A stretch of 43,334 nucleotides of DNA from Ruminococcaceae bacterium UBA1425 (GTDB taxonomy: Bacteria; Bacillota; Clostridia; Oscillospirales; Acutalibacteraceae), in the NCBI GenBank assembly GCA_002329365.1, contig DCUB01000032.1, forward strand, positions 1 to 43,334, in the 5' to 3' direction. The stretch's first letter is position 1. Each line of letters opens with the position of its first letter. Shown here in pieces: positions 1-7,994 of the stretch. The translations under genes and the position numbers were made by a program. The notes below the pieces were generated by a model. The model was not told the DNA's origin. It saw only the letters and a program-made list of their open reading frames with translations, and did not search any database.

Positions 1-26
1 ATGGGTAGCATCCTACTCGATTTAGT

Positions 27-63
27 GCAAAGCCGTTTTAATCAGAGCTACTTTGCCGTTTTT
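27..63 (+). terminator. Weak possible intrinsic terminator
   Basis: Inverted repeat GCAAAG (27-32) / CTTTGC (51-56) is followed on the plus strand by CG and a run of seven T. The 6 bp stem and 18-base loop make it weak. It could end a plus-strand gene lying left of the window, or be chance. Confidence 0.25.
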
Positions 64-972
64 TTACTGCTCCTTTGTTTTCAGCATATACATTTCGATG
101 TTGGCTCCGGCCTTTTCGCTGTCTTTCAAAGGCTTTTTGCCCTCCGGGTCGGAATAAAGCGCAAAGCCGTCCGGCACTGTGATGCCGAATTTCGCATCTT
201 TTGCTATCGTATACTTCGTTATTCCGTTATAGTGAAGCGTTACTGTCCGCGTCTTTGCGGTGTTGTTAAGGTCGGCTACAAAACCGGGCGTAGTAAGGGT
301 GTCGTCTGAATAGTTATACGTCGATTTATATACAAGAAGATTTGAATCCCCGGCAGATACCTTTACGGTAACGCTTTCGATTTCAAGCGTTTTTGCGTTG
401 CATTCGTAAACGTACACAACGGTATCGTACGAATCAATGTCGCAGAACTCTTTAAGGTAGGCTGTGTCGTCGCCCACCGGCTTTTCAAGCGTAACCGTCG
501 TCAGGCCGCCCTCAGTATGAACGTCCGTCAGCCTTTCGTTTCCGGAAATATAGAAAATGCTGTCCTTGAACCGAGTCATGTATTCGGCGTACTGGTTGTC
601 GACATAAAACTGAACGGTGAAGGAATTGTCTCCGGTGTCGAAGATATACGTTCTGTCTCCGGAGGTGAACTCTACATAGCCTTCGGAGTCCTCGTACTGT
701 GTAACGTATTCCTTGCCGTTTAAATTGATGATGCTGCACTCCGAATACTGTTCCGTGCCGTTTTCGTCGTAATAAATCGTATTGAGCTGTACCGTTTTGT
801 GCGATTTCAGCGTTGAGCCGAGGCTGTTTGCCTTTGCAAACGATTCAAGGGTGACCTCAACAGCCTGTTCCTCCGTCGTACGCCCGACGTCCTTTTCCTT
901 TCCGCCGTTTGAGCAGGAGCAAAGAAGGAACGCGCACAGGAGGGCGAAAAGTGATATTTTAGCAGCTTTTAT
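64..972 (-). CDS. Putative lipoprotein with no canonical start codon
   Basis: The minus-strand frame is open from an in-frame TAA at 987-985 to the TAA at 66-64. It begins with a clear lipoprotein signal: two lysines, a hydrophobic stretch, then LLCSC followed by SNGG, so Cys-20 would be the lipidated residue. The mature part (about 280 residues) is Asp/Tyr/Thr-rich beta-type sequence (NGKEYVTQYEDSEGYVEF, then a threonine-rich C-terminal half) that I do not assign to a family; an extracellular membrane-anchored protein is inferred. GGGGGA (984-979) is a Shine-Dalgarno site, but the frame after it reads ATC GTC ATA AAA GCT, with no ATG, GTG or TTG before the lipobox. The most natural start is ATA at 972, six bases after the site, which looks like ATG changed by one base. 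The first in-frame ATG is at 579, far past the signal. It is therefore a rare-start gene, a recently broken gene, or a sequencing error. Confidence 0.7.
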   Translation of the reverse strand: MKAAKISLFALLCAFLLCSCSNGGKEKDVGRTTEEQAVEVTLESFAKANSLGSTLKSHKTVQLNTIYYDENGTEQYSECSIINLNGKEYVTQYEDSEGYVEFTSGDRTYIFDTGDNSFTVQFYVDNQYAEYMTRFKDSIFYISGNERLTDVHTEGGLTTVTLEKPVGDDTAYLKEFCDIDSYDTVVYVYECNAKTLEIESVTVKVSAGDSNLLVYKSTYNYSDDTLTTPGFVADLNNTAKTRTVTLHYNGITKYTIAKDAKFGITVPDGFALYSDPEGKKPLKDSEKAGANIEMYMLKTKEQ

Positions 973-1058
973 GACGATTCCCCCTTATACTTATTTATAT
1001 ATTGCGAAACATCAAATTCATCTAATGCAAATAACAACACTGAAATTCAACATACATT

Positions 1059-1083
1059 GCAGGGAACGGTCCTGACCGTTGTG
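1059..1083. repeat. Palindromic repeat, GTC/GAC core
   Basis: GGGAACGGTC-CT-GACCGTT, a copy of the constant-arm palindrome family seen at 17599, 25874, 33143, 33307 and 35312. The right arm is cut short here (GTTGTGC instead of GTTCCC). Confidence 0.8.
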
Positions 1084-1100
1084 CATAGCTTTATGAGGCT

Positions 1101-1127
1101 TCGGACACGGCGCGCCGTGTCCCTACG
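1101..1127. repeat. Palindromic repeat, GGACACGG type
   Basis: GGACACGGCGCGCCGTGTCC followed by CTACG; a perfect 20 bp palindrome. Related copies lie at 17550, 26134 and 35174. Confidence 0.85.
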
Positions 1128-1148
1128 CCAATATGCTTCTTCGTTATT

Positions 1149-1172
1149 CGGAACGCATTAATGCGTTCCCTG
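1149..1172. repeat. Palindromic repeat, CATTAATG core
   Basis: GGAACGCATTAATGCGTTCC followed by CTGCA. It has the same outer arms as the repeat at 1059 with a different self-complementary core. It is the third repeat in the 264-base space between the lipoprotein and PHP genes. Confidence 0.85.
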
Positions 1173-1236
1173 CAGAATTCAGCGGCTTTTTGTGCCTGAC
1201 ATTACATTTCACAAATCACTGATTTATATTATTCCC

Positions 1237-1908
1237 TTATTTCAGCGTATAATTATTCGCACGCAGAGCGGCTACAAGCTCGGCGTTTGTTTTTATGGGC
1301 GAATCGAAGTAAATGCCGCCGGGCTTCATGCCGCGCAGGCCGTGGTAGTCGGAGCCGGAGGACTTTAAAAGCCCGTACTTGTCCGCCCAGAACGCGGCTA
1401 TGTCGTTGTTTGAGTTGTGGCTCGAGCTGCCGTTGTAGACCTCAACGCCGTCAAGCAGGCGGTAGCTGACAACCGTCATATCAACCCTGAACGGGTGCGC
1501 CTGAAAAATAAGCAGCCCGTTTTCGTCCGCCAGCTTTCTGAAGCTCCTGAGATTCATGGCCGTCAGGTCGCCGTTTTTGCGCAGGAAGTCCTCGTCTATG
1601 CCGTATACAAGGTAATCGTTCGGACTTTTTAAAAAGCAAAGCTCCATGCCAAGCAAAACAGTAAGTCCCTTGCCGCTCTTTTCCGCCGCCCTGAGCGCTT
1701 CATTGTAACCCTTTAGGAAGTAATCCACCTTTTCGTCCCATGAGGCGTTTTTAAGAAGTCCGACGGAGCCGCCGCTCATGTGGTCGGTTATTATTATTCC
1801 GTCGTAGCCCTCCGATTCGTAGACCGAAACGACCTTTGCTGCCGGCGCATTTGCGCAGCGGCTGACCTCGGAGGTGTGTACATGTGTTTCCAAAAGAAAT
1901 TTTGACAT
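1237..1908 (-). CDS. PHP-domain metal-dependent phosphoesterase
   Basis: A 223-residue protein of the PHP (polymerase and histidinol phosphatase) superfamily, TrpH/YciV-like. Members are metal-dependent phosphoesterases acting on nucleotides, oligonucleotides or histidinol phosphate. The metal ligands are visible: ETHVHTSEVSRC at residues 7-18 (HxH), ITDH near 40, a conserved Glu in GMELCF near 93, QAHPFR near 135, and SGSDYHG near 184. The length matches the minimal stand-alone PHP domain, and no polymerase part is attached. AAAGGA lies about nine bases before the ATG. It sits between the lipoprotein gene and the divergent TrxB-like operon, apparently on its own. The cytoplasmic location is inferred from the lack of a signal, and the substrate cannot be told. 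Confidence 0.85.
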   Translation of the reverse strand: MSKFLLETHVHTSEVSRCANAPAAKVVSVYESEGYDGIIITDHMSGGSVGLLKNASWDEKVDYFLKGYNEALRAAEKSGKGLTVLLGMELCFLKSPNDYLVYGIDEDFLRKNGDLTAMNLRSFRKLADENGLLIFQAHPFRVDMTVVSYRLLDGVEVYNGSSSHNSNNDIAAFWADKYGLLKSSGSDYHGLRGMKPGGIYFDSPIKTNAELVAALRANNYTLK

Positions 1909-2042
1909 TTTATAAGTCCTTTGTGCTTTTTATTTTCTGCTTTTTGCACGGCAGACGGACAATACATATTATTATATTATTCCCGCAAACTACCGAAGTC
2001 AAGTGTTTGCCGGGTTTTTCGTTCATTTAGGACGTGAACAAG

Positions 2043-2071
2043 TTGACAAATAAGGCTTCGGGAATTATAAT
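2043..2071 (+). promoter_or_regulatory. Consensus sigma-A promoter for the TrxB-like operon
   Basis: TTGACA (2043-2048), 17 bp spacer, TATAAT (2066-2071): a perfect consensus promoter about 50 bases before the first gene. It predicts strong constitutive expression. Confidence 0.85.
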
Positions 2072-2119
2072 GTATGCATTAGTGCGTTAAATCATGAAAC
2101 AAAGGGCGGATGATGAATT

Positions 2120-2980
2120 TTGTACGACGTTATTGTTGTCGGGCGCGGTCCCGCGGGCGTTTCTGCGGCCATATACGCCGTGCGCGCGGGCAAAAAAACA
2201 CTGCTGATAGGTAGGGGAGCCTCCGCCGCCGAAAGCGCCAAAGAGGTAGAAAATTTTTACGGCACGGGCGGCGTAGTCAGCGGGGCGGAGCTTCACTCGC
2301 GTGCTTTAGCTCAGGCCGCGTCGCTCGGCGTCGAATTCAAGGACGAGGAGGTAACCTCCGTCGAAATGACCGACGGCTTTTCGGTTTCCACAGACGCCGG
2401 CAGCTATTGCGGCAGGGCTGTTGTGCTTGCCGTGGGGCGCAAGCGCGCGTCGTCCGGCGTCCCCGGCACAGGCGAGTTCGAGGGCAGGGGTATTAGCCGC
2501 TGCGCCGTGTGCGACGGTTTCTTTTTCAGAAACAAAAAGGTCGGCGTGCTCGGAGCGGGTAGCTATGCAGCGCACGAGGCAAAGCAGTTGCTGTCCGTCA
2601 CAGGCGACGTCACGATTTTCACAAACGGCCGTGAATTTTCAGGCGGCGAGCCGCCGTGCGCCGTCAATACCGAAAAGCTAAAAGCAGTTTTCGGCGATAA
2701 AAAGCTTGGCGGAATAATGCTTGAAAACGGCGAAAAGCTTGCGCTTGACGGTCTTTTTATCGCTGTCGGAACGGCGGGAGCGCTCGACCTTGCGAAAAAG
2801 CTCGGCTTGGCGGTCGAGGAAGGATATCTTACAGTCGATAAAAACGGTATGACCTCCTGCCCAGGCGTGTTCGCAGCTGGCGACTGCATAGGCGGACTTA
2901 ACCAGATTTCGACGGCGGTCGGCGACGGCGCTCTTGCCGGGCAGCGTGCCGCCGAGTATGCGGGCAGAAAAGCGGAATAA
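2120..2980 (+). CDS. Thioredoxin reductase-like FAD/NAD(P) flavoprotein
   Basis: A 286-residue pyridine nucleotide-disulfide oxidoreductase of the low-molecular-weight TrxB type. The FAD site is GRGPAG at residues 8-13, the redox pair is CAVC (128-131) followed by DGF, and the C-terminal FAD motif is FAAGDC near 255 with the family's QISTAVGDGALAG tail. Relative to classical TrxB (about 310 residues) the nucleotide-binding half is altered: GGGDSA is GAGSYA (145-150), and the HRRxxxR motif for the NADPH phosphate is replaced by TNGREF. The electron donor may therefore not be NADPH, as in ferredoxin-dependent or donor-independent TrxB relatives. The start is TTG; AAAGGGCGG (2101-2109) precedes it, and the nearby ATGs at 2110 and 2113 are out of frame. 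First gene of a four-gene plus operon. Confidence 0.82.
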   Translation: MYDVIVVGRGPAGVSAAIYAVRAGKKTLLIGRGASAAESAKEVENFYGTGGVVSGAELHSRALAQAASLGVEFKDEEVTSVEMTDGFSVSTDAGSYCGRAVVLAVGRKRASSGVPGTGEFEGRGISRCAVCDGFFFRNKKVGVLGAGSYAAHEAKQLLSVTGDVTIFTNGREFSGGEPPCAVNTEKLKAVFGDKKLGGIMLENGEKLALDGLFIAVGTAGALDLAKKLGLAVEEGYLTVDKNGMTSCPGVFAAGDCIGGLNQISTAVGDGALAGQRAAEYAGRKAE

Positions 2981-3007
2981 CAAAACGGGTTGACGGAGGA
3001 GAAAAAT

Positions 3008-4438
3008 ATGACGGCGTCACGGATTTTATTTTTTACTCTGCTTGCGGCGGTCGCAGGCTCATACACCTGGGGCATGAGAGGCACCATTCTCGGAGGCGAA
3101 AAGGGCGCGATGCTGCCTGGCGCTGCTTTGGGCATGATACTCGCCTTCGCAGCGGGCCACCCCGTCGTTACGGAGTCGTATTTCATTCCTGCCGCGGCAG
3201 GAGCGGCGGCAATGTTTTTCGGCGGCGCGCAGACCTACGGCCATACAATAGGCATGTCCTACGACAGAGTAAACAAAAAACGCCGCCATAAGGGCAGAAT
3301 AGGGCTCGCGATTAAGGGCGCGACGTGGTTCGGAATTTTCGGCGGAGTTATCGCGGTGTGCTTCGGCGCGATGGCGGGACGATACAGCATTGCCGATATC
3401 TGCGTGTTCGCGGCGCTGCTGCCCGTTTCGAAATGGCTCGGCTTTTTCGCGCTTAACTGGCCGCATAAGCCAAAAGAGGGAAAATTCCCGAAGTTCTATT
3501 TTTCCGAGGGACGCATGGAAATCTGGGGCGGCATGCTTTTCATAAACCTCATGATTATGATATTCGCTGCCGTCAAGGGCGAAGTGTTCCCCGTCATTAT
3601 GACGATTGCCGGTCTGTTAAGCGGCGGCGCGGGCTTCTTTGTAGGCAACCTTTTTCAGACCGCGACGCCGAAGGAAGGCGTAAACGGCAAATTCCTGTTA
3701 GGAAAATTCCAGAAAAACGGCTTTGTCGAAAGCTGGAAGTTCATGGAGTTTACGCTGGGTGCCTTGGGAGGGCTTGGCACAACCCTTTGCTTCTGCCTTT
3801 TCTATAACGGCTTTGTCACGAAATACATAGACGACATGAAGCTTATAGGCAGCGTCTGGTCGCCGCTTTCAAAGGGAACCGAAAATATTCTGCTTTATTC
3901 ATGGCTCGCGCTTTTCATTGTCTACGTCATATGCTTTATATTGCCCGGTTTTAAAAATCCCGTACTGAACAAAATTGTAAATAACAATGAAGATACATTA
4001 AGCTGGCCGGTATATTCTTACATACCGCTTCTGCTTGTCCTGTCAGGCTGCCTGCAGACTGCCAAAGTTGTTACCGTATTCGGCATACTGTGGGTGCTTG
4101 CGGAGGAGATAATATTCACGCCTGACAAGTCAGGAAAATACAAAAACTATAAAGTCCTGTGCCTCATACTCGGCGGGGTGTCAGCCGTCGTCCTTGTGCT
4201 GCAGCTGATTTTTGACGGCACCGTCCACCCCATGCTTGTGTGGCTTTTGTACTGTCTCAGCTACGAGGCTGTCGAGGTCTACGAGGTATTCGAGCCTTCC
4301 CGCATGAAAAAGCTTGCCGCCGAAAAGGGCGGGCTTGTAAAAGCCCTGATTTCCAAGAAGGGAACACTCACCATCAGGGCATATTCCGGGGCGTGTATTA
4401 TTGTAATGGCTGTTATGGGAGCGTACATATTCAACTGA
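3008..4438 (+). CDS. Polytopic membrane protein of unknown function
   Basis: A 476-residue, very hydrophobic protein with about 11-12 predicted membrane spans. GGAGGAGA (2996-3003) fits the ATG at 3008 better than a TTG at 2990. The N-terminal part carries unusual glycine-rich conserved-looking motifs, TWGMRGTILGGEKGA (about residues 20-34) and YGHTIGMSYDRVNKKRRHKG (about 77-96), with a basic loop that should face the cytoplasm. I do not recognise a named transporter family. The gene lies 27 bases after the TrxB-like gene and 15 before yerC, so it is co-transcribed with them. Transport, or a membrane enzyme acting on a lipid-linked or small substrate, are both possible. Confidence 0.7.
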   Translation: MTASRILFFTLLAAVAGSYTWGMRGTILGGEKGAMLPGAALGMILAFAAGHPVVTESYFIPAAAGAAAMFFGGAQTYGHTIGMSYDRVNKKRRHKGRIGLAIKGATWFGIFGGVIAVCFGAMAGRYSIADICVFAALLPVSKWLGFFALNWPHKPKEGKFPKFYFSEGRMEIWGGMLFINLMIMIFAAVKGEVFPVIMTIAGLLSGGAGFFVGNLFQTATPKEGVNGKFLLGKFQKNGFVESWKFMEFTLGALGGLGTTLCFCLFYNGFVTKYIDDMKLIGSVWSPLSKGTENILLYSWLALFIVYVICFILPGFKNPVLNKIVNNNEDTLSWPVYSYIPLLLVLSGCLQTAKVVTVFGILWVLAEEIIFTPDKSGKYKNYKVLCLILGGVSAVVLVLQLIFDGTVHPMLVWLLYCLSYEAVEVYEVFEPSRMKKLAAEKGGLVKALISKKGTLTIRAYSGACIIVMAVMGAYIFN

Positions 4439-4453
4439 AAGGAACGGATTAAA

Positions 4454-4744
4454 ATGAACATCGACCTTTCCGACAGTAACTACGAGTTTCTTTTCAAGGC
4501 GATTCTGGCGCTTGAAACAATCGAGGAGTGCAGCGCGTTTTTTGACGACCTTTGCACCGTTCAGGAGCTGAAGGCGCTTTCGCATCGTATTGTCGTCGCG
4601 AAGATGCTGAAGGACAACAACGTTTACAGCGAGATAGTCAAAAAGACGGGCGCAAGCACCGCCACAATAAGCAGGGTAAACCGCTCGCTTCGCTACGGCT
4701 GCAACGGCTACGACAAGGTTTTTGAAAGAATCAGCGGCAAATGA
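4454..4744 (+). CDS. yerC: YerC/TrpR-like DNA-binding regulator
   Basis: A 96-residue protein of the TrpR-like YerC/YecD family, typical of Firmicutes. The family hallmark is the central LCTVQELKALSHRIVVAKML (residues about 35-54), followed by a helix-turn-helix in which KKTGASTATISRVNRSL (about 68-84) is the recognition region and a conserved LRYGCNGY follows. It is all-helical, cytoplasmic and expected to bind DNA as a dimer; the target is unknown, and unlike true TrpR these proteins are not tied to tryptophan. AAAGGAACGG lies about eight bases before the ATG. The stop overlaps the next ATG (ATGA), so it is translationally coupled to the methyltransferase. Confidence 0.88.
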   Translation: MNIDLSDSNYEFLFKAILALETIEECSAFFDDLCTVQELKALSHRIVVAKMLKDNNVYSEIVKKTGASTATISRVNRSLRYGCNGYDKVFERISGK

Positions 4745-5484
4745 GCGGCTACGGAAATTTTTCAAATTTTTACGACGCGCTTACCGAAAATGTCGGCTAC
4801 AGTGAGCGCTGTGAATATATATGCTCGCTTCTTCACGGGCACGGGATTGACGGCGGTCTGCTGCTTGACCTTGCCTGCGGCACCGGCAGCATGTCGGTTG
4901 AGCTTTCGCGCGCGGGCTTTGACGTGATAGGCGTCGACGCGAGCGCCGCCATGCTCTGCGAGGCGCAAAACAAGGCGTCTGCCGCAAAACAGGACATACT
5001 TTTTCTATGCCAGAGGATGCAGGAGCTTGACCTTTACGGCACAGTCAGGGCGGCTGTCTGCACCCTGGACAGCATAAACCACCTTATAAGGGAGGAAGAC
5101 GTGCGCGAAACGTTCCGCCGCGTTTCGCTTTTTCTCGAGCCGGGAGGAGTATTCATCTTCGACGTCAACACTGTCTACAAGCATAAGCATATCCTTGCAG
5201 ACAACGTATTTGTCTACGACACCGACGAGGTATACTGCGTGTGGCAGAACAGGCTGCGCGAAAAAACCGACACGGTGGAAATAACCCTTGACTTTTTTAC
5301 GCCTGAAAACGGCGTCTATCGCAGAAGCAGCGAGAGCTTTTGCGAAAGAGCCTATGAAACCGACAAAATAGCACGGTGGCTGTCTGACGCCGGGTTCAGT
5401 GTTGCCGGCATTTACGGCGAGATGACAATGTCAGAGCCGCAAAAAGACGCCCAGAGGGTAGTCTTTGTTGCAGTGAAGCAGTGA
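4741..5484 (+). CDS. Class I SAM-dependent methyltransferase
   Basis: A 247-residue cytoplasmic methyltransferase with a Rossmann fold. Motif I is LLDLACGTGSMS (about residues 41-52), motif II is the acidic GVDAS (about 63-67), and CTLDSINHL near 111 is the post-II strand seen in ubiE/YcgJ-type enzymes. The C-terminal half (FIFDVNT, then VYDTDEVYCVWQ) resembles small-molecule methyltransferases of Clostridia rather than RNA or DNA enzymes. It starts inside the yerC stop codon (ATGA) and is the last gene of the operon from 2120. The substrate is unknown. Confidence 0.85.
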   Translation: MSGYGNFSNFYDALTENVGYSERCEYICSLLHGHGIDGGLLLDLACGTGSMSVELSRAGFDVIGVDASAAMLCEAQNKASAAKQDILFLCQRMQELDLYGTVRAAVCTLDSINHLIREEDVRETFRRVSLFLEPGGVFIFDVNTVYKHKHILADNVFVYDTDEVYCVWQNRLREKTDTVEITLDFFTPENGVYRRSSESFCERAYETDKIARWLSDAGFSVAGIYGEMTMSEPQKDAQRVVFVAVKQ

Positions 5485-5746
5485 GCAACCAAAACAGTAC
5501 GCCACGGCGCGTTAAGGATGCCGCGCCCTATGCATATTTAAAGGCTAACGTCTAACGCAGGATGTTGTAGAGGTCGGCGCCCTCGACGACCCGTTTGTTG
5601 TTTCTTAATCAGGAGCTTAATATCGGGATGCCGCGGGCGGCGTCCACTACATCGATGGTTTGATTCACCAATTATGTATTGCCTGGTGTTCGGTATTTAA
5701 CATCTAACGTCTAATGTCTAAAGTCTAAAACGGGAAGGTGCGGAAC
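5485..5746. other. Intergenic region with degenerate repeats before relA
   Basis: No gene is seen in these 262 bases. They hold two copies of GGATGCCGCG (near 5516 and 5625), an imperfect GGTCG...CGACC palindrome (about 5572-5590), a short GCTAACG-TCTAACG pair (5544-5557), and the heptamer tract at 5703-5730. No convincing promoter or terminator is visible. Confidence 0.6.
5703..5730. repeat. Heptamer tandem repeat upstream of relA
   Basis: Four 7-base units in tandem: TCTAACG, TCTAATG, TCTAAAG, TCTAAAA. They end immediately before the relA ribosome-binding site (GGGAAGG, 5732-5738). Two more units occur at 5544-5557. Confidence 0.85.
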
Positions 5747-7936
5747 ATGTCCGATATTCAGGACAACGGCGACGGCTTTTCGGGCCTGCTTGAAAAGCTG
5801 AAAGAGCGCGCCGAGCCGGCTGAAAACATTGCGGTAATTGGCAGGGCCTACGAGATTGCAAAAGCCGCCCATGCCGGTCAGAAGCGGCTTTCGGGACAAC
5901 CGTATATAAGCCATCCTATAGCCGTTGCGGACATTCTCGCGGGGCTTGGGATGGATATGCCCTCCATTGCCTCCGCGCTGCTGCACGACACCGTTGAGGA
6001 CACGGCGGTCACCATAGAAACGATAAACGCCGAATTCGGCTCCGAGGTCGCGGAGCTTGTCGACGGCGTTACTAAGCTCGGCAAGGTTCCGCTGACGACG
6101 AAGGAGGAGCAGCAGGCGGAAAACATCCGCAAAATGCTGCTCGCCATGTCGCAGGACATAAGGGTAATCATTATTAAGCTTGCGGACAGGCTGCACAACA
6201 TGCGCACGCTCTCCTACAAGCCGCCGCAGAGAAGGCGCGACATCGCGCTTGAAACGCTTGAGATATACGCGCCGATAGCTCACAGGCTCGGTATCCGTTC
6301 GATAAAGGTAGAGCTTGAGGACCTCGCCATAAGCTTCCTCGACCCCGTGGCATACCACGAAATAGAGGCAAGGCTGTCGGAGCAAAGCAGCTCGAGAAAC
6401 GAGTTTTTAAACGAAATCAAGGAGCAGATAAGCCGCCGCATAAAGGCGGAGGTTGCCGGCGCGCATATAGACGGGCGAATAAAAAGCGTCCACGGCATAT
6501 ACAGAAAAATGTATATGCAAAACAAAACCTTCGACGAGATTTACGACATCTACGCCGTTAGGATAATCGTCGACTCCGTCATCGACTGCTACAACTGTCT
6601 TGGCGTGATACACGACATGTTCCGCCCGCTGCCCGGCAGGTTCAAGGACTATATTTCCACGCCCAAGCCGAACATGTACCAGTCGCTTCACACAACGGTG
6701 ATAGGCTCCGCCGGAATCCCGTTCGAGGTGCAGATAAGAACGTGGGAGATGCACCGCACCGCCGAATACGGTATCGCCGCCCACTGGAAGTATAAGCTCG
6801 GTCTTACGAACTTCAGAATGAACGACCGTCTCGCGTGGATACGCCAGCTTATAGACAGCCAGAAGGACGCGGAAAACCCCGAGGATATAGTGCTAACGAT
6901 AAAGACGGACCTTGTTCCCGACGAGGTTTTCGTGTTTACGCCGAAGGGCGACGTAATAAACCTGCCTATGGGCTCCACCGTTATCGACTTCGCGTACGCA
7001 ATCCATTCCGCCGTCGGCAACCGTATGCAGGGCGCGAAGGTCGACGGAAGAATAGTGCCTATCGATTACAAGGTCAAAACAGGCGAGATTGTCGACATCA
7101 TCACGTCGTCCAACCCGAACAAGGGGCCGAGCAGAGACTGGCTGAAAATAGTCCACACGAGCGAGGCGCGCTCCAAAATCCGTTCGTGGTACAAGAAGGA
7201 GCGGCGCGAGGAAAATATCGCCGAGGGCAAGGCGGAGGTTGAACGGGAGTTCCGCAGGAATTTTATACGCTTAAACGACGATGCTCTGCAGGAGTTCCTG
7301 AAAAGCATAGCCGAGCGTCAGCACTTCAACTCAGTCGACGATTTTTATGCCGCGATCGGCTACGGCGGAATAACGCTTTCGCGGCACATGCCGAAAATAA
7401 AGGACGACTACAACAGGCTGCTTAAGTCGTCCGCGGACAAAAACATAAACATAGTCCCCGAAAAGAAGCGTAGCAAGAGCAGCGAGGGCGTTGTGGTGGA
7501 AGGCATAGACAACTGCCTCATGAAGTTCTCGCGCTGCTGCAACCCGCTGCCGGGAGATGAAATCATAGGCTTCATCACGAGAGGGCACGGCGTTTCCATC
7601 CACAAGCGCGACTGCACCAATGTACCGAAAGACATTGAAAGCGCGCCCGAGCCCGACCGCTGGCTCAGCGCCTACTGGGACAAGAACGTCCGCGACGAGT
7701 TCAAATCGACGCTGCTGATAACCTGCTTTAACCGCGTGGGCATGCTTGCCGATATCTCAACGCAGTTCGCAAACATGCGCGTCATGATACACGACATCAA
7801 TCTACGCCAGAACAAGGACGGCCGCTGCGCACTCGCGATGACCATCACCGTCAACAGTATCGAGCACCTTAAAAGCGTTATGGCAAAAATCGAAAAGGTA
7901 AACGGAGTTTTAAGCGTAGAGCGCACAGGCATGTAA
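5747..7936 (+). CDS. relA: Bifunctional (p)ppGpp synthetase/hydrolase RelA/SpoT
   Basis: A 729-residue long RSH enzyme that makes (p)ppGpp from ATP and GTP/GDP and hydrolyses it, setting the stringent response. Domain order is canonical: an HD hydrolase (ALLHDTVEDT near residue 80; DRLHNMRTL near 148), synthetase (RIIVDSVIDCYNCLGVIHD, then RFKDYISTPKPNMYQSLHTT near 298-317; EYGIAAHWKYK near 340), TGS (PDEVFVFTPKGDVINLP, about 393-455), a zinc-finger-like CCNPLPGDEI segment near 590, and a C-terminal ACT domain (from about 650). Both the HD motif and the synthetase motifs are intact, so it should be bifunctional. GGGAAGG (5732-5738) sits eight bases before ATG 5747; a GTG at 5738 overlaps that site and is less likely. 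Confidence 0.96.
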   Translation: MSDIQDNGDGFSGLLEKLKERAEPAENIAVIGRAYEIAKAAHAGQKRLSGQPYISHPIAVADILAGLGMDMPSIASALLHDTVEDTAVTIETINAEFGSEVAELVDGVTKLGKVPLTTKEEQQAENIRKMLLAMSQDIRVIIIKLADRLHNMRTLSYKPPQRRRDIALETLEIYAPIAHRLGIRSIKVELEDLAISFLDPVAYHEIEARLSEQSSSRNEFLNEIKEQISRRIKAEVAGAHIDGRIKSVHGIYRKMYMQNKTFDEIYDIYAVRIIVDSVIDCYNCLGVIHDMFRPLPGRFKDYISTPKPNMYQSLHTTVIGSAGIPFEVQIRTWEMHRTAEYGIAAHWKYKLGLTNFRMNDRLAWIRQLIDSQKDAENPEDIVLTIKTDLVPDEVFVFTPKGDVINLPMGSTVIDFAYAIHSAVGNRMQGAKVDGRIVPIDYKVKTGEIVDIITSSNPNKGPSRDWLKIVHTSEARSKIRSWYKKERREENIAEGKAEVEREFRRNFIRLNDDALQEFLKSIAERQHFNSVDDFYAAIGYGGITLSRHMPKIKDDYNRLLKSSADKNINIVPEKKRSKSSEGVVVEGIDNCLMKFSRCCNPLPGDEIIGFITRGHGVSIHKRDCTNVPKDIESAPEPDRWLSAYWDKNVRDEFKSTLLITCFNRVGMLADISTQFANMRVMIHDINLRQNKDGRCALAMTITVNSIEHLKSVMAKIEKVNGVLSVERTGM

Positions 7937-7950
7937 CAGAAACGAAAAAA

Positions 7951-7982
7951 AGGGATATCCCGAAAATCGTCGGGATATCCCT
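7951..7982. terminator. Bidirectional intrinsic terminator
   Basis: A 12 bp stem AGGGATATCCCG / CGGGATATCCCT with an 8-base loop. It is preceded by seven A and followed by a T-rich tract, so it can end both relA (plus) and the converging ATPase gene (minus). Confidence 0.92.
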
Positions 7983-7994
7983 GAATTTTTTAAG

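Noticed and set aside
64..739. Frameshift splitting the lipoprotein gene, or a short gene starting at ATG 579
   Set aside because: Translating the frame upstream of 579 by hand shows it stays open to a lipobox signal at about 972, so it is one gene with an odd start.
2563..3186. A 207-residue minus-strand open frame
   Set aside because: It lies antisense across the TrxB-like gene and the next gene, has no ribosome site and no recognisable domain; the plus-strand genes explain the codon pattern.
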